The notes beneath the pieces were generated by a model, which worked only from the letters and a program-made list of their open reading frames with translations, ran no database searches and was not told the DNA's origin. Position numbers and translations under genes: made by a program. A stretch of DNA of 52,640 bases from contig QAPD01000048.1 of the NCBI GenBank assembly GCA_003052455.1, positions 1-52,640 of the forward strand, written 5' to 3'. Origin of the DNA: Sphaerisporangium cinnabarinum (GTDB taxonomy: Bacteria > Actinomycetota > Actinomycetes > Actinomycetales > Cellulomonadaceae). Of this stretch, positions 39,117-48,302 are shown one piece after another (the stretch's first letter is position 1; each line of letters opens with the position of its first letter).

Positions 39117-40259
39117 GTGGGACTCGCCGACCTCTCCGGTCTCGCCTATCCCTGGGACACGCTGACCCCGTACGCGGAGCGCGCGCGAGCGCACCCCCGC
39201 GGCGTGGTCGACCTCTCCATCGGCACCCCGGTGGACCCGACGCCCGCCGTGGTGCGCGACGCGCTCGCCGCCGCGTCCGACGCGCACGGCTACCCGACGA
39301 CGCACGGGACGCCCGCCCTGCGCGAGGCGGTCTCCGCGTGGTTCGCCCGCCGTCGCGGCGTCCCCGGCCTCGACCCCGACGCCGTGCTCCCCACCGTCGG
39401 GAGCAAGGAGCTCGTGGGGCTGCTGCCCGCGCTCCTGCGGCTCGGCCCGGGCGACGTGGTGGTGCACCCGCGGACGGCCTACCCCACCTACGACGTCGGT
39501 GCGCGCCTCGCCGGCGCGACGCCCCTCGCGACGGACGACGTCGACGCGTGGGCGGGCCGCGACGACGTGCGGCTGGTCTGGGTCAACTCCCCGAGCAACC
39601 CGACGGGCCGGGTCCTCGACGCCGCGCACCTCGCGCGCGTCGTCGCCGCGGCCCGCGAGATCGGCGCGGTCGTCGCGAGCGACGAGTGCTACGCGGAGCT
39701 CGCGTGGACGGAGCCCTTCACGACGACCGGCGTCCCGAGCCTGCTCGACCCGGCGGTGTGCGGCGGCTCGCACGAGGGTCTGCTCGTCACCTACTCGCTC
39801 TCCAAGCAGTCGAGCATGGCGGGCTACCGCGCGGCGTTCGTCGCCGGGGACGCCGCGCTCGTCGCCGACCTGCTCGCGACGCGCAAGCACCTCGGCATGA
39901 TCGTCCCCGCGCCGGTCCAGGCCGCGATGGTCGCCGCCCTGTCCGACGACGCGCACGTCGCCGCGCAGCGCGACGTGTACGCCCGCCGCCGCGAGGTGCT
40001 CGTCGCCGCGCTCACCGGCGCGGGCCTCGCGATCGACCACTCCGAGGCGGGCCTCTACCTGTGGTCGCGCCCCGCCCGAGAGGCCGGGGGCGACTGCTGG
40101 CGGACGGTCGCCGCGCTCGCCGACCGAGGCGTCCTCGTCGGACCCGGGGCGTTCTACGGGACCGAGGGCGCGGGGCACGTGCGCGTCGCCCTCACCGCGA
40201 CCGACGAGCGGGTCCACGAGGCCGCCGCTCGACTCTCCGGAGGCCTCCCGCTGGCGTGA
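39117..40259 (+). CDS. dapC: Succinyldiaminopimelate transaminase
   Basis: This 380-residue PLP enzyme of fold type I makes N-succinyl-diaminopimelate for lysine and peptidoglycan synthesis. The PLP lysine is in YSLSKQSSMAGYR at about residue 227. Other motifs are HGYPTTHGTPALREAV, VNSPSNPTGRVL and SDECYAELAW. The family opening LPxYPWDTL-like sequence (LAYPWDTLTPYAERAR) supports the DapC call over a general aminotransferase, as does co-operon with fdxA and dapD/dapE nearby. The GTG start is 19 bases after the fdxA stop. The stop codon lies inside the CRP-like site upstream of gltA. Confidence 0.88.
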   Translation: MGLADLSGLAYPWDTLTPYAERARAHPRGVVDLSIGTPVDPTPAVVRDALAAASDAHGYPTTHGTPALREAVSAWFARRRGVPGLDPDAVLPTVGSKELVGLLPALLRLGPGDVVVHPRTAYPTYDVGARLAGATPLATDDVDAWAGRDDVRLVWVNSPSNPTGRVLDAAHLARVVAAAREIGAVVASDECYAELAWTEPFTTTGVPSLLDPAVCGGSHEGLLVTYSLSKQSSMAGYRAAFVAGDAALVADLLATRKHLGMIVPAPVQAAMVAALSDDAHVAAQRDVYARRREVLVAALTGAGLAIDHSEAGLYLWSRPAREAGGDCWRTVAALADRGVLVGPGAFYGTEGAGHVRVALTATDERVHEAAARLSGGLPLA

Positions 40260-40332
40260 CCTGGATCACAGCGGGTGTGGTGTTCTCGTGACGGTTCCTG
40301 ATTGGTCACGTGCGGGTGAGGCGGGGTACGGT
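40255..40332 (+). promoter_or_regulatory. gltA promoter region with CRP/GlxR-like site
   Basis: CGTGACCTGGATCACA at 40255-40270 matches TGTGA-N6-TCACA at 9 of 10 positions and overlaps the dapC stop codon. TACGGT at 40327-40332 is the probable -10, with TTGGTC at 40302-40307 as a weak -35. The site is centred about 76 bases upstream of the expected transcription start. In corynebacteria, GlxR binds the gltA promoter, which supports the reading. Confidence 0.6.
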
Positions 40333-40374
40333 CGACCGCGCGGCAACGGCGCGAGCAGCAGCAGGAAGGGAACC

Positions 40375-41673
<1,299 letters not shown>

Positions 41674-41688
41674 CGATCCCTCCTCCGG

Positions 41689-41725
41689 ACGCCGCGCCCC
41701 TCACCCTCGGTGAGCGGCGCGGCGT
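41689..41725. terminator. Terminator after gltA
   Basis: A stem of 10 bp plus 6 bp separated by one C-C mismatch (41689-41705 and 41709-41725) has a 3-base loop. It lies between gltA and the convergent gene ending at 41771. Confidence 0.8.
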
Positions 41726-41770
41726 TCGCCGTCTGTGGCCTTGCGCCCGACGCAGTCCCGCGGCGGTCGG

Positions 41771-42748
41771 TCAGGACGCGTCGGGGACGGCGACGTGGAC
41801 GCGCAGGGTGCCCGGGTCGAGCGGGGCGAGGTCGGCCGGGTCGGGGGTCGTCCACGTCGAGCCGTCGCGCGACCAGCGGCGGTCACCCACCTCGACGGCG
41901 ACGACGTTCGTGGCGTCCGCGGTCGCGACGGCCCACTGGGCGACGGCCCACGCCGAGCGCTCGACGCCGCCGTCCTCCGCGGCCGCGGGGAGCGCGGACG
42001 CGTCGACGGCGACCGCGCCCCCGGTCCCGCCGTCGAACGGTGCGACGCGGACCGCGTCGCCGAGGTCGCGCGCGGCGCGCTCCCGGAACGGCTCGGTCGG
42101 GTCGCCGTCCTCCGGCATCTCCGCCATGGGCACCGCAGCGAGGTCGCACGTGAGCGACGCGGGCGACCAGCCGGTCAGCGCGGACGCCCACGCGCGCGAG
42201 CGGGGCTCGTGCTGCGCGTACGCGTCGGGGAACGCGGACCGCTGGACGGTCTGCGCGGCGACGGTGACCTCCATGCCCTCGTAGCCCTCGACCGTCTCGA
42301 GCGCGTCGTAGAACGTGTTGGTCGAGTAGACGGGGTCCATGATCTCCGCGACGGTGCCCCACCCCTGGGAGGGGCGCTGCTGGAACAGGCCGACGGAGTC
42401 GCGGTCGCCGTAGTCGATGTTGACGAGCCGCGACTCCTGCAGCGCGGTCGCGAGCCCGATGGTGGCGGCACGGGCGGGGAGCCCGCGCCGCACCGTGGCC
42501 CCGGTGATCAGTGCCGCGTTGTCCGCCTGCGTCACGGAGAGGTACCACGTGCGGCCGTCGGCGGTCGCGGCGCAGCGCTCCGCGACGGGCGTCGCGTCGT
42601 CGAGCCGGTTGAGCGCGACCACGACCGCGCCGACCCCCACCGCGGCCACCGTGACGAGGGTGACCGCGGTGCGCAGGGGTCGTCGGCGCGGCCGGACGCG
42701 CCCCGGCGCCGGGGCGTCGGGGGAGCGCGGGGGCTGCGTCGTCGTCAT
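41771..42748 (-). CDS. Membrane-anchored SLT-like (lytic transglycosylase-like) protein
   Basis: This 325-residue protein has a basic start, one membrane helix at about 27-46 and an extracellular domain. The motif LATALQESRLVNI with Glu105, followed by DSVGLFQQRPSQGWGT, mirrors the catalytic ES and G-L-M-Q motifs of SLT lysozyme-like enzymes. YSTNTFYDALETV is a hallmark of an actinobacterial family often named only as hypothetical. A C-terminal Ala/Asp-rich part may be a substrate-facing domain. It lies 31 bases after dapD on the same strand, linking wall precursor supply with wall turnover. Activity is inferred from the motif only. Confidence 0.68.
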   Translation of the reverse strand: MTTTQPPRSPDAPAPGRVRPRRRPLRTAVTLVTVAAVGVGAVVVALNRLDDATPVAERCAATADGRTWYLSVTQADNAALITGATVRRGLPARAATIGLATALQESRLVNIDYGDRDSVGLFQQRPSQGWGTVAEIMDPVYSTNTFYDALETVEGYEGMEVTVAAQTVQRSAFPDAYAQHEPRSRAWASALTGWSPASLTCDLAAVPMAEMPEDGDPTEPFRERAARDLGDAVRVAPFDGGTGGAVAVDASALPAAAEDGGVERSAWAVAQWAVATADATNVVAVEVGDRRWSRDGSTWTTPDPADLAPLDPGTLRVHVAVPDAS

Positions 42749-42779
42749 CGCCGAGGCGGGGCGTGCTCGGGAGGGCCGG

Positions 42780-43772
42780 TCAGTTCGCGTGCAGCGCGGC
42801 GTTGAGCTCGACGCCCGCGCCGGTCCGCGAGACCGCCTCGACCCCGCCGGTCAGCGAGTTGCGCCGGAAGAGGATGCCCGACCGCCCGGCGAGGTCGCGC
42901 GCCTTGACCACGAGCGGCTCGCCCGCGGCGTCCTGCTGCCCGACGACCGTCACCTTGGTCCCCGCGGTGACGTACAGGCCGGACTCCACGACGCAGTCGT
43001 CCCCGAGCGGGATGCCGAGGCCGGCGTTGGCGCCGAGCAGGGAGCGCTGACCGACCGAGATGACCTCGCGGCCACCGCCGGACAGCGTGCCCATGATGGA
43101 CGCGCCGCCCCCGACGTCGGAGCCGTCGCCCACGACGACGCCCGCCGAGATGCGCCCCTCGACCATGGACGTCCCGAGGGTGCCCGCGTTGAAGTTCACG
43201 AAGCCCTCGTGCATCACCGTGGTGCCCGCCGCGAGGTGCGCCCCGAGGCGCACGCGGTCCGCGTCGGCGATGCGGACGCCGGACGGGACGACGTAGTCCA
43301 CCATGCGCGGGAACTTGTCGACGCCGAGCACGGTCACGGGCTGACCCGTCGCGCGCAGGCGCAGGCGCGTCTCCTCGAAGCCGTCGACGGCGCACGGGCC
43401 GTGGTTCGTCCACACGACGTTCGCCAGCACGCCGAAGAGGCCGTCGAGGTTCAGGCCGTGCGGCACGACGAGGCGGTGGGAGAGCAGGTGCAGGCGCAGG
43501 TAGGCGTCGGCGGTGTCGGCGGGGGCGGCGTCGAGGTCGATCTCGGTCCGCACCACGACGACGTCCACGCCGCGCAGCTCGTCGCGCTCCGCGAGCGCGT
43601 CGAGCGACGCGGGGACGGCGGCGTCCGCCGGGGCGGCGCCGAGCTCCGGTGCGGGGTACCAGACGTCGAGGGTCGTGCCGTCGTCGGTGACGGTCGCCAG
43701 GCCGTAGCCCCACGCCGTACGCGGCTCGGACGCGCCCGCCGACGAGGCGGGCGCGGGGGTCGCAGAAGTCAT
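42780..43772 (-). CDS. dapD: Tetrahydrodipicolinate N-succinyltransferase
   Basis: This 330-residue enzyme succinylates tetrahydrodipicolinate in the lysine/DAP pathway. The C-terminal half is a left-handed beta-helix with hexapeptide turns, seen in [40 protein letters not shown] and [19 protein letters not shown]. The N-terminal half, including [19 protein letters not shown], is typical of the actinobacterial DapD (Rv1201c type). The ATG at 43772 is 7 bases from TAGGGT. It is divergent from dapE and shares a mirror-image promoter with it. Confidence 0.95.
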   Translation of the reverse strand: MTSATPAPASSAGASEPRTAWGYGLATVTDDGTTLDVWYPAPELGAAPADAAVPASLDALAERDELRGVDVVVVRTEIDLDAAPADTADAYLRLHLLSHRLVVPHGLNLDGLFGVLANVVWTNHGPCAVDGFEETRLRLRATGQPVTVLGVDKFPRMVDYVVPSGVRIADADRVRLGAHLAAGTTVMHEGFVNFNAGTLGTSMVEGRISAGVVVGDGSDVGGGASIMGTLSGGGREVISVGQRSLLGANAGLGIPLGDDCVVESGLYVTAGTKVTVVGQQDAAGEPLVVKARDLAGRSGILFRRNSLTGGVEAVSRTGAGVELNAALHAN

Positions 43773-43779
43773 GCGCCCC

Positions 43780-43802
43780 ACCCTATCCGGCGCCGGTAGG
43801 GT
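43780..43802. promoter_or_regulatory. Mirror-image bidirectional dapD/dapE promoter
   Basis: TAGGGT occurs on the minus strand at 43785-43780 and on the plus strand at 43797-43802, separated by 11 bases. Each is 6-7 bases from a start codon (dapD ATG 43772, dapE GTG 43809). A 17-base spacer would put each -35 element next to the other gene's start codon, so the two polymerases cannot bind together. Confidence 0.7.
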
Positions 43803-43808
43803 GCTGGC

Positions 43809-44936
43809 GTGACCTCTCCCACCCCTGGTACCGGACCCGTGCTCGACCTCCGCGGCGACCTCGTCGCCCTGTTCCGCGCGGTGTGCGACCTGCCGTCCGT
43901 GAGCGGGGACGAGCGTGCGCTCGCGGACGCGGTCGAGGCGGCGCTGCGTGCGCTCCCGCACCTGGAGGTCGTGCGCGACGGCGACACGGTCGTCGCGCGC
44001 ACGACGCTCGGCCGCGAGCGGCGCGTCGTGGTCGCGGGCCACCTCGACACGGTGCCGCTCACGGACCCGCCGAACCTGCCGACGCGCGTCGTCGGCGAGG
44101 GCGCGCACGCCGAGGTCTGGGGCCGGGGCACGGTGGACATGAAGGGCGGTGTCGCGGTCGCGCTCGCGCTGGCCGCGGAGCTCGACGCCCCGGCCCAGGA
44201 CGTCACGTGGGTCTTCTACGACAACGAGGAGGTCGCTGCGGACCTCAACGGGCTCGGGCGCCTCGCGCGGAACCGTCCGGACCTGCTGGCGGCGGACTTC
44301 GCCGTGCTCGGGGAGCCCACCTCGGCGGGCCTCGAGGGCGGGTGCAACGGGACGCTGCGCGCCGAGGTGCGCGTGCCGGGCGTCGCCGCCCACTCCGCGC
44401 GCTCCTGGACCGGGACGAACGCGATCCACGCCGCGCACGAGGTGCTCGACCGTCTGGCCGCGTACGTCCCCCAGGACGTCGAGGTCGACGGCCTCGTCTA
44501 CCGGGAGGGGATGAACGCCGTCGGGATCGCGGGCGGGATCGCGGGGAACGTCGTCCCGGACGAGTGCGTGGTCACGGTGAACTACCGGTTCGCCCCCTCC
44601 CGGAGCGTGGCCGAGGCCGAGCAGCACGTCCGCGACCTCTTCACCGGCTTCGCGGTGACGCTCACCGACGCGGCGCCCGGCGCGCGGCCCGGGCTCGACG
44701 ACCCGCTCGCGGCGGACTTCGCGGCGGCCGTCCTCGGCGTGACGGGAGGCGCGCCGGCCCCGAAGTACGGCTGGACCGACGTCGCGCGGTTCGCCGAGCT
44801 CGGCGTCCCGGCGGTGAACTTCGGGCCCGGGAACCCGCTGCTGGCGCACAAGGACGACGAGCGGTGCCCCGTCGGGCAGCTCGCGCTGTGCCGCGACGCG
44901 CTCCGTGCGTGGCTCACGGCCGTACCTGCGGCATAG
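43809..44936 (+). CDS. dapE: Succinyl-diaminopimelate desuccinylase
   Basis: This 375-residue zinc peptidase-like enzyme (M20 family) releases LL-DAP from its succinyl form. The metal-binding motifs are [11 protein letters not shown] and [11 protein letters not shown], with the catalytic YDNEEVAA region. The lid domain with [20 protein letters not shown] follows, and the last metal-ligand segment [15 protein letters not shown] lies near the C-terminus. Size and order match the actinobacterial DapE. The GTG start is probably leaderless. The stop TAG forms the first three bases of the next gene's TAGGCT hexamer. Confidence 0.94.
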   Translation: MTSPTPGTGPVLDLRGDLVALFRAVCDLPSVSGDERALADAVEAALRALPHLEVVRDGDTVVARTTLGRERRVVVAGHLDTVPLTDPPNLPTRVVGEGAHAEVWGRGTVDMKGGVAVALALAAELDAPAQDVTWVFYDNEEVAADLNGLGRLARNRPDLLAADFAVLGEPTSAGLEGGCNGTLRAEVRVPGVAAHSARSWTGTNAIHAAHEVLDRLAAYVPQDVEVDGLVYREGMNAVGIAGGIAGNVVPDECVVTVNYRFAPSRSVAEAEQHVRDLFTGFAVTLTDAAPGARPGLDDPLAADFAAAVLGVTGGAPAPKYGWTDVARFAELGVPAVNFGPGNPLLAHKDDERCPVGQLALCRDALRAWLTAVPAA

Positions 44937-44939
44937 GCT
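44934..44939 (+). promoter_or_regulatory. -10 element that includes the dapE stop codon
   Basis: TAGGCT at 44934-44939 begins with the dapE stop TAG. It is 7 bases before the ATG of the LOG-family gene, which suggests a leaderless mRNA. Confidence 0.55.
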
Positions 44940-44946
44940 CGTGACC

Positions 44947-45786
44947 ATGAGCGACACGGTGCGTGACCAGCCAGGTTCCGACGACGGCGTGCCCCAGACC
45001 GGCACCGGGTACCGCAAGGGGCCGGTCCTGCTGCGCGGCGACCAGATCCCGGGCCAGACGACGGACCAGCGGCTCCTCGACTCGCGGGGCAACGCGGACT
45101 GGGTCCACTCCGACCCGTGGCGCGTCATGCGGATCCAGAGCGAGTTCGTCGAGGGCTTCGGGGCGCTCGCGGAGGTCGGTCCGGCCGTCTCCGTGTTCGG
45201 CTCGGCGCGCACCAAGCCGGACCACCCGGACTACACGCTCGCCGAGGAGGTGGGGCGCCTCCTCGTGGACGAGGGCTTCGCCGTCATCACGGGCGGCGGC
45301 CCCGGCATCATGGAGGCGGCCAACAAGGGTGCGTCGGACGCCGGCGGCCTGTCGATCGGCCTCGGGATCGAGCTGCCGTTCGAGCAGGGCATGAACCGCT
45401 ACGTCAACCTCGGCGTGAACTTCCGCTACTTCTTCGCCCGCAAGACGATGTTCGTCAAGTACGCGCAGGGCTTCGTCGTGCTGCCGGGCGGCTTCGGCAC
45501 GTTCGACGAGCTGTTCGAGGCGCTGACGCTCGTCCAGACGCACAAGATCACCGAGTTCCCCGTCGCGCTCGTCGGGACGGACTACTGGACCGGGCTGCTC
45601 GACTGGGCGCGCACCGCCGTCGTGGGCCGCGGCATGATCAGCGAGCACGACCTCGACCTCGTCCACCTGTGCGACGACCCGGCCGAGGCTGTCGAGTACG
45701 TGTGCGACCGCGGCGCCGAGCTGCGGGCGGAGGAGCGCGAGGCGACCGAGGAGCTCGCCCGGGCGCAGGCCGGCGACGCGAGCTGA
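44947..45786 (+). CDS. LOG-family protein (TIGR00730-type nucleotide phosphoribohydrolase)
   Basis: This 279-residue protein has the Rossmann-like LOG fold. [14 protein letters not shown] at about 118-131 and the active-site motif [14 protein letters not shown] near 180-193 are complete. Such enzymes release a nucleobase from 5'-monophosphates; in M. tuberculosis, Rv1205 makes cytokinins. The first 60 residues, with [20 protein letters not shown], are a known extension of the larger actinobacterial type. The physiological substrate is not certain. The gene precedes folP2, as Rv1205 nearly does. Confidence 0.9.
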   Translation: MSDTVRDQPGSDDGVPQTGTGYRKGPVLLRGDQIPGQTTDQRLLDSRGNADWVHSDPWRVMRIQSEFVEGFGALAEVGPAVSVFGSARTKPDHPDYTLAEEVGRLLVDEGFAVITGGGPGIMEAANKGASDAGGLSIGLGIELPFEQGMNRYVNLGVNFRYFFARKTMFVKYAQGFVVLPGGFGTFDELFEALTLVQTHKITEFPVALVGTDYWTGLLDWARTAVVGRGMISEHDLDLVHLCDDPAEAVEYVCDRGAELRAEEREATEELARAQAGDAS

Positions 45787-45799
45787 CGGGCGCGGCGCG

Positions 45800-46798
45800 A
45801 TGACCGCAGGTCCGGGCGCGCCCGGCTCCGGCGCGGGCGAGCGCGGGGCGCCCACGCCCGGCGAGGGCGCGCCCGTCCCGCTGCCGCCCCTCGGGGTGCC
45901 CCCGCGCGGCTCGTCGCTCGTGCTGCGCGGGCGCGAGCTCGACCGGCCCGCGGTGATGGCCATCGTCAACCGCACCGACGACTCGTTCTACGCCGGGGCG
46001 CGCCAGCTCGACGACCGCCAGGCGCTCGCCGCCGTCGAGCGCGCCGTCACGGAGGGCGCCGAGATCCTCGACGTGGGCGGGGTGCGCGCCGGGGTCGGCC
46101 CGGAGGTGACCCCGGCGGAGGAGATCCGCCGCGTCGTCCCGTTCGTCTCACGGGTGCGGTCGGAGTTCCCGGACCTCCTCGTCAGCGTGGACACGTGGCG
46201 CGCCGAGGTCGCGCACGAGGCGGCGCTCGCGGGCGCGGACCTCGTCAACGACACGTGGGCCGGGCACGACCCGCGGCTCGTCGAGGTCGCCGGGCAGCAC
46301 GGGATCGGCGTCGTGTGCTCCCACACCGGGGGAGCGCGGCCGCGCACGGACCCCGTCCGCGTCGCCTACCCGGCCCGCCCCGGAGCGGCCGACCCGCGGG
46401 ACGGCGTGGTGCAGGACGTCGTGACGACGCTCCGGGCCGCGGCCGAGCGGGCGGTGTCGTGCGGCGTCCCGCGCGCGTCGGTGCTCGTCGACCCGACCCA
46501 CGACTTCGGCAAGAACACGTGGCACTCCCTGCACCTGCTGCGCCGCACCGAGGTGCTCGCCGGGCTCGGGTTCCCGCTCCTCATGGCGCTGTCGCGCAAG
46601 GACTTCGTGGGGGAGACGCTCGACCTCCCGGCCGACGAGCGCCTCGAGGGCACGCTCGCGGCGACGGCCGTCGCCGCGTGGCTCGGGGCGCGCGTCTTCC
46701 GCGCGCACGACGTCGCCGCGACACGTCGCGTCCTCGACCTGGTCTCCGCCGTCCGCGACGAGACGGCCCCGGCGGCGGCGCTGCGGGGCCTCGCGTGA
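45800..46798 (+). CDS. folP2: FolP2-type dihydropteroate synthase paralogue
   Basis: This 332-residue TIM-barrel protein belongs to the dihydropteroate synthase family but departs from the active enzymes. The first loop reads NRTDDSFYAGARQ where active forms have NVTPDSFSDGG. The second reads DVGGVRAGVG where active forms have D-I-G-G-E-S-T-R-P-G. Later parts such as SVDTWRAEVAHEA, LVNDTWAGHDP and LMALSRKDFVG keep the fold. The mycobacterial paralogue FolP2 (Rv1207) is reported to lack synthase activity, and this gene has the same neighbours. The first 40 residues are Pro/Gly-rich. The true role is open. The stop overlaps the next GTG. Confidence 0.8.
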   Translation: MTAGPGAPGSGAGERGAPTPGEGAPVPLPPLGVPPRGSSLVLRGRELDRPAVMAIVNRTDDSFYAGARQLDDRQALAAVERAVTEGAEILDVGGVRAGVGPEVTPAEEIRRVVPFVSRVRSEFPDLLVSVDTWRAEVAHEAALAGADLVNDTWAGHDPRLVEVAGQHGIGVVCSHTGGARPRTDPVRVAYPARPGAADPRDGVVQDVVTTLRAAAERAVSCGVPRASVLVDPTHDFGKNTWHSLHLLRRTEVLAGLGFPLLMALSRKDFVGETLDLPADERLEGTLAATAVAAWLGARVFRAHDVAATRRVLDLVSAVRDETAPAAALRGLA

Positions 46799-48012
46799 CG
46801 ACGCCGCGCGCGGCCGCCCTGCCCCCGGCACGGGCGCGGCTGCTGCGGCCCGCGACCTGGCGGTGGTGGGTCCAGGTGCTCGCGGTCTACGCCCTCGCCC
46901 GGGTGGTGAGCGCCGTCGTCCTGCTCGTCACCGCGCGGTCCCAGGAGCAGAACCTGTGGACGGACGCCGCGCCCTCCTACCTCGCCTACGTCGGCCGGAT
47001 GTGGGACGCGAGCTGGTACGAGCAGATCTACCGGTCCGGCTACCCGGACACGCTCCCGGTGGGTCCCGACGGCGCCGTGCAGCAGAACGTGTGGGCCTTC
47101 TTCCCGTTGTTCCCGGCGCTCGTGCGCGCGCTCGACACGGTCACAGGGCTCGGGTGGGAGGTGCTGGCCCCGATCCTCGCGCTGGTGTGCGGGGCGGGCG
47201 CGGTGCTCGTGGTCCACCGGCTCGTCGCGACGGCGGGGGCCGCCGCCGTCGAGCGCCGCCCGGGCCTCCCGCTCGCGACCGTGCTGCTCGTGAGCGTGTT
47301 CCCCTCCAGCCCGGTCCTCCAGGTCGCGTACACCGAGTCCCTCGCCCTGCTCCTCGTGGCGGGTGCGCTGCTCCTGCTCGCCCGCCGTCGCTACGCCTGG
47401 ACGGCGCTCGTCGTCGTCCTCCTCGGCTTCTGCCGCGCGGTCGCGCTGCCGATGGCGGCGGTCGTGCTGTGGCACGGGTTCGTGCGGTGGCGCCGCGGGG
47501 ACCTGCGCGGGCCCGACGCCGCCCGGCTGGGCGGCCTGCTCGTCGTCGCCCTCGGGAGCGGGCTCGTGTGGCCATGGTTGTGCGGCGCGGTGACGGGCGT
47601 GCACCAGGCGTACTTCCGCACCCAGGAGGCCTGGCGCGGCGGCGCGGAGGTCGTCCCGTTCGTGCCGTGGGTGGACGTCTCGCGGTGGCTCGCGGGCGAC
47701 GCCGGACCGTGGCTCCTCGCGCTCGTCCTCGTGGCGGCCGCCGCGCTCGTCCTCAACCCGGTCGCGGCGCGCCTCGGCCCGGAGATGCACGCGTGGTCCG
47801 GGGCGTACCTGGCCTACCTCGTGGCGACCGTCCAGCCGGGCACGTCCCTCGTGCGCTTCCTCCTGCTGGCGTTCCCGCTCGGCGCGGTGACGGTCGGGTG
47901 GACGCGGTCGCGCACGTGGCTCGCGGCGGTGACCGTCGCGTGCGTCGTGGGGCAGGTGTGGTGGGTGTGGTCGCTGTGGCGGCTGGTCCCGCCGTCGGGG
48001 TGGCCGCCGTGA
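46795..48012 (+). CDS. PIG-V-like GT-C membrane mannosyltransferase
   Basis: This 405-residue membrane protein has about eight to ten helices. The pattern WDASWYEQIYRSGYP in the first outer loop carries the acidic residue of GT-C transferases. NVWAFFPLFPALVRAL and FPSSPVLQVAYTESLALLLVAG match the PIG-V (Mannosyltransferase 2) group. Such enzymes use a polyprenyl-phosphate sugar outside the membrane. The GTG overlaps the folP2 stop by four bases, so the genes are coupled. In M. tuberculosis this position after folP2 holds gpgS, another glycosyltransferase, but the two are unrelated in fold. Confidence 0.75.
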   Translation: MTTPRAAALPPARARLLRPATWRWWVQVLAVYALARVVSAVVLLVTARSQEQNLWTDAAPSYLAYVGRMWDASWYEQIYRSGYPDTLPVGPDGAVQQNVWAFFPLFPALVRALDTVTGLGWEVLAPILALVCGAGAVLVVHRLVATAGAAAVERRPGLPLATVLLVSVFPSSPVLQVAYTESLALLLVAGALLLLARRRYAWTALVVVLLGFCRAVALPMAAVVLWHGFVRWRRGDLRGPDAARLGGLLVVALGSGLVWPWLCGAVTGVHQAYFRTQEAWRGGAEVVPFVPWVDVSRWLAGDAGPWLLALVLVAAAALVLNPVAARLGPEMHAWSGAYLAYLVATVQPGTSLVRFLLLAFPLGAVTVGWTRSRTWLAAVTVACVVGQVWWVWSLWRLVPPSGWPP

Positions 48013-48044
48013 CCGGGACGCCCGGGATGTCGGCACGCGTGAAC

Positions 48045-48134
48045 TAGACTGTCCTCCGGGCGTCGTCCGAGGTCGGACGCCCCTCCTCGCGCGTGCGGGG
48101 TGGACTCGGGACAAACGGAAATGGAGTGCCATCG
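48045..48134 (+). promoter_or_regulatory. Promoter and short leader of the DUF3117 gene
   Basis: TAGACT at 48045-48050 is a clear -10, giving a leader of about 78 bases. The first bases of the mRNA can form a hairpin at 48058-48082 with two 5-bp stem parts. A GGAG ribosome site lies 8 bases before the ATG. Confidence 0.55.
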
Positions 48135-48302
48135 ATGGCTGCGATGAAGCCGCGGACGGGTGACGGACCGCTGGAGGTCACCAAGGAAGGGCGAGGCATC
48201 GTCATGCGGGTCCCGCTCGAGGGTGGCGGGCGTCTGGTGGTCGAGCTCAACGCGACCGAGGCCAGCGAGCTGGGTGAGGCGCTCCAGGCCGTGGTGGGCT
48301 GA
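48135..48302 (+). CDS. DUF3117 protein, 55 residues
   Basis: This 55-residue protein is a very conserved actinobacterial peptide. The opening MAAMKPRTGDGPLEVTKEGR and the following IVMRVPLEGGGRLVVELN are nearly invariant in the family. The mycobacterial homologue Rv1211 has been described as a calmodulin-like protein; the role remains unclear. The ATG at 48135 follows GGAG. The next gene begins directly after its TGA and in the same reading frame. Confidence 0.9.
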   Translation: MAAMKPRTGDGPLEVTKEGRGIVMRVPLEGGGRLVVELNATEASELGEALQAVVG

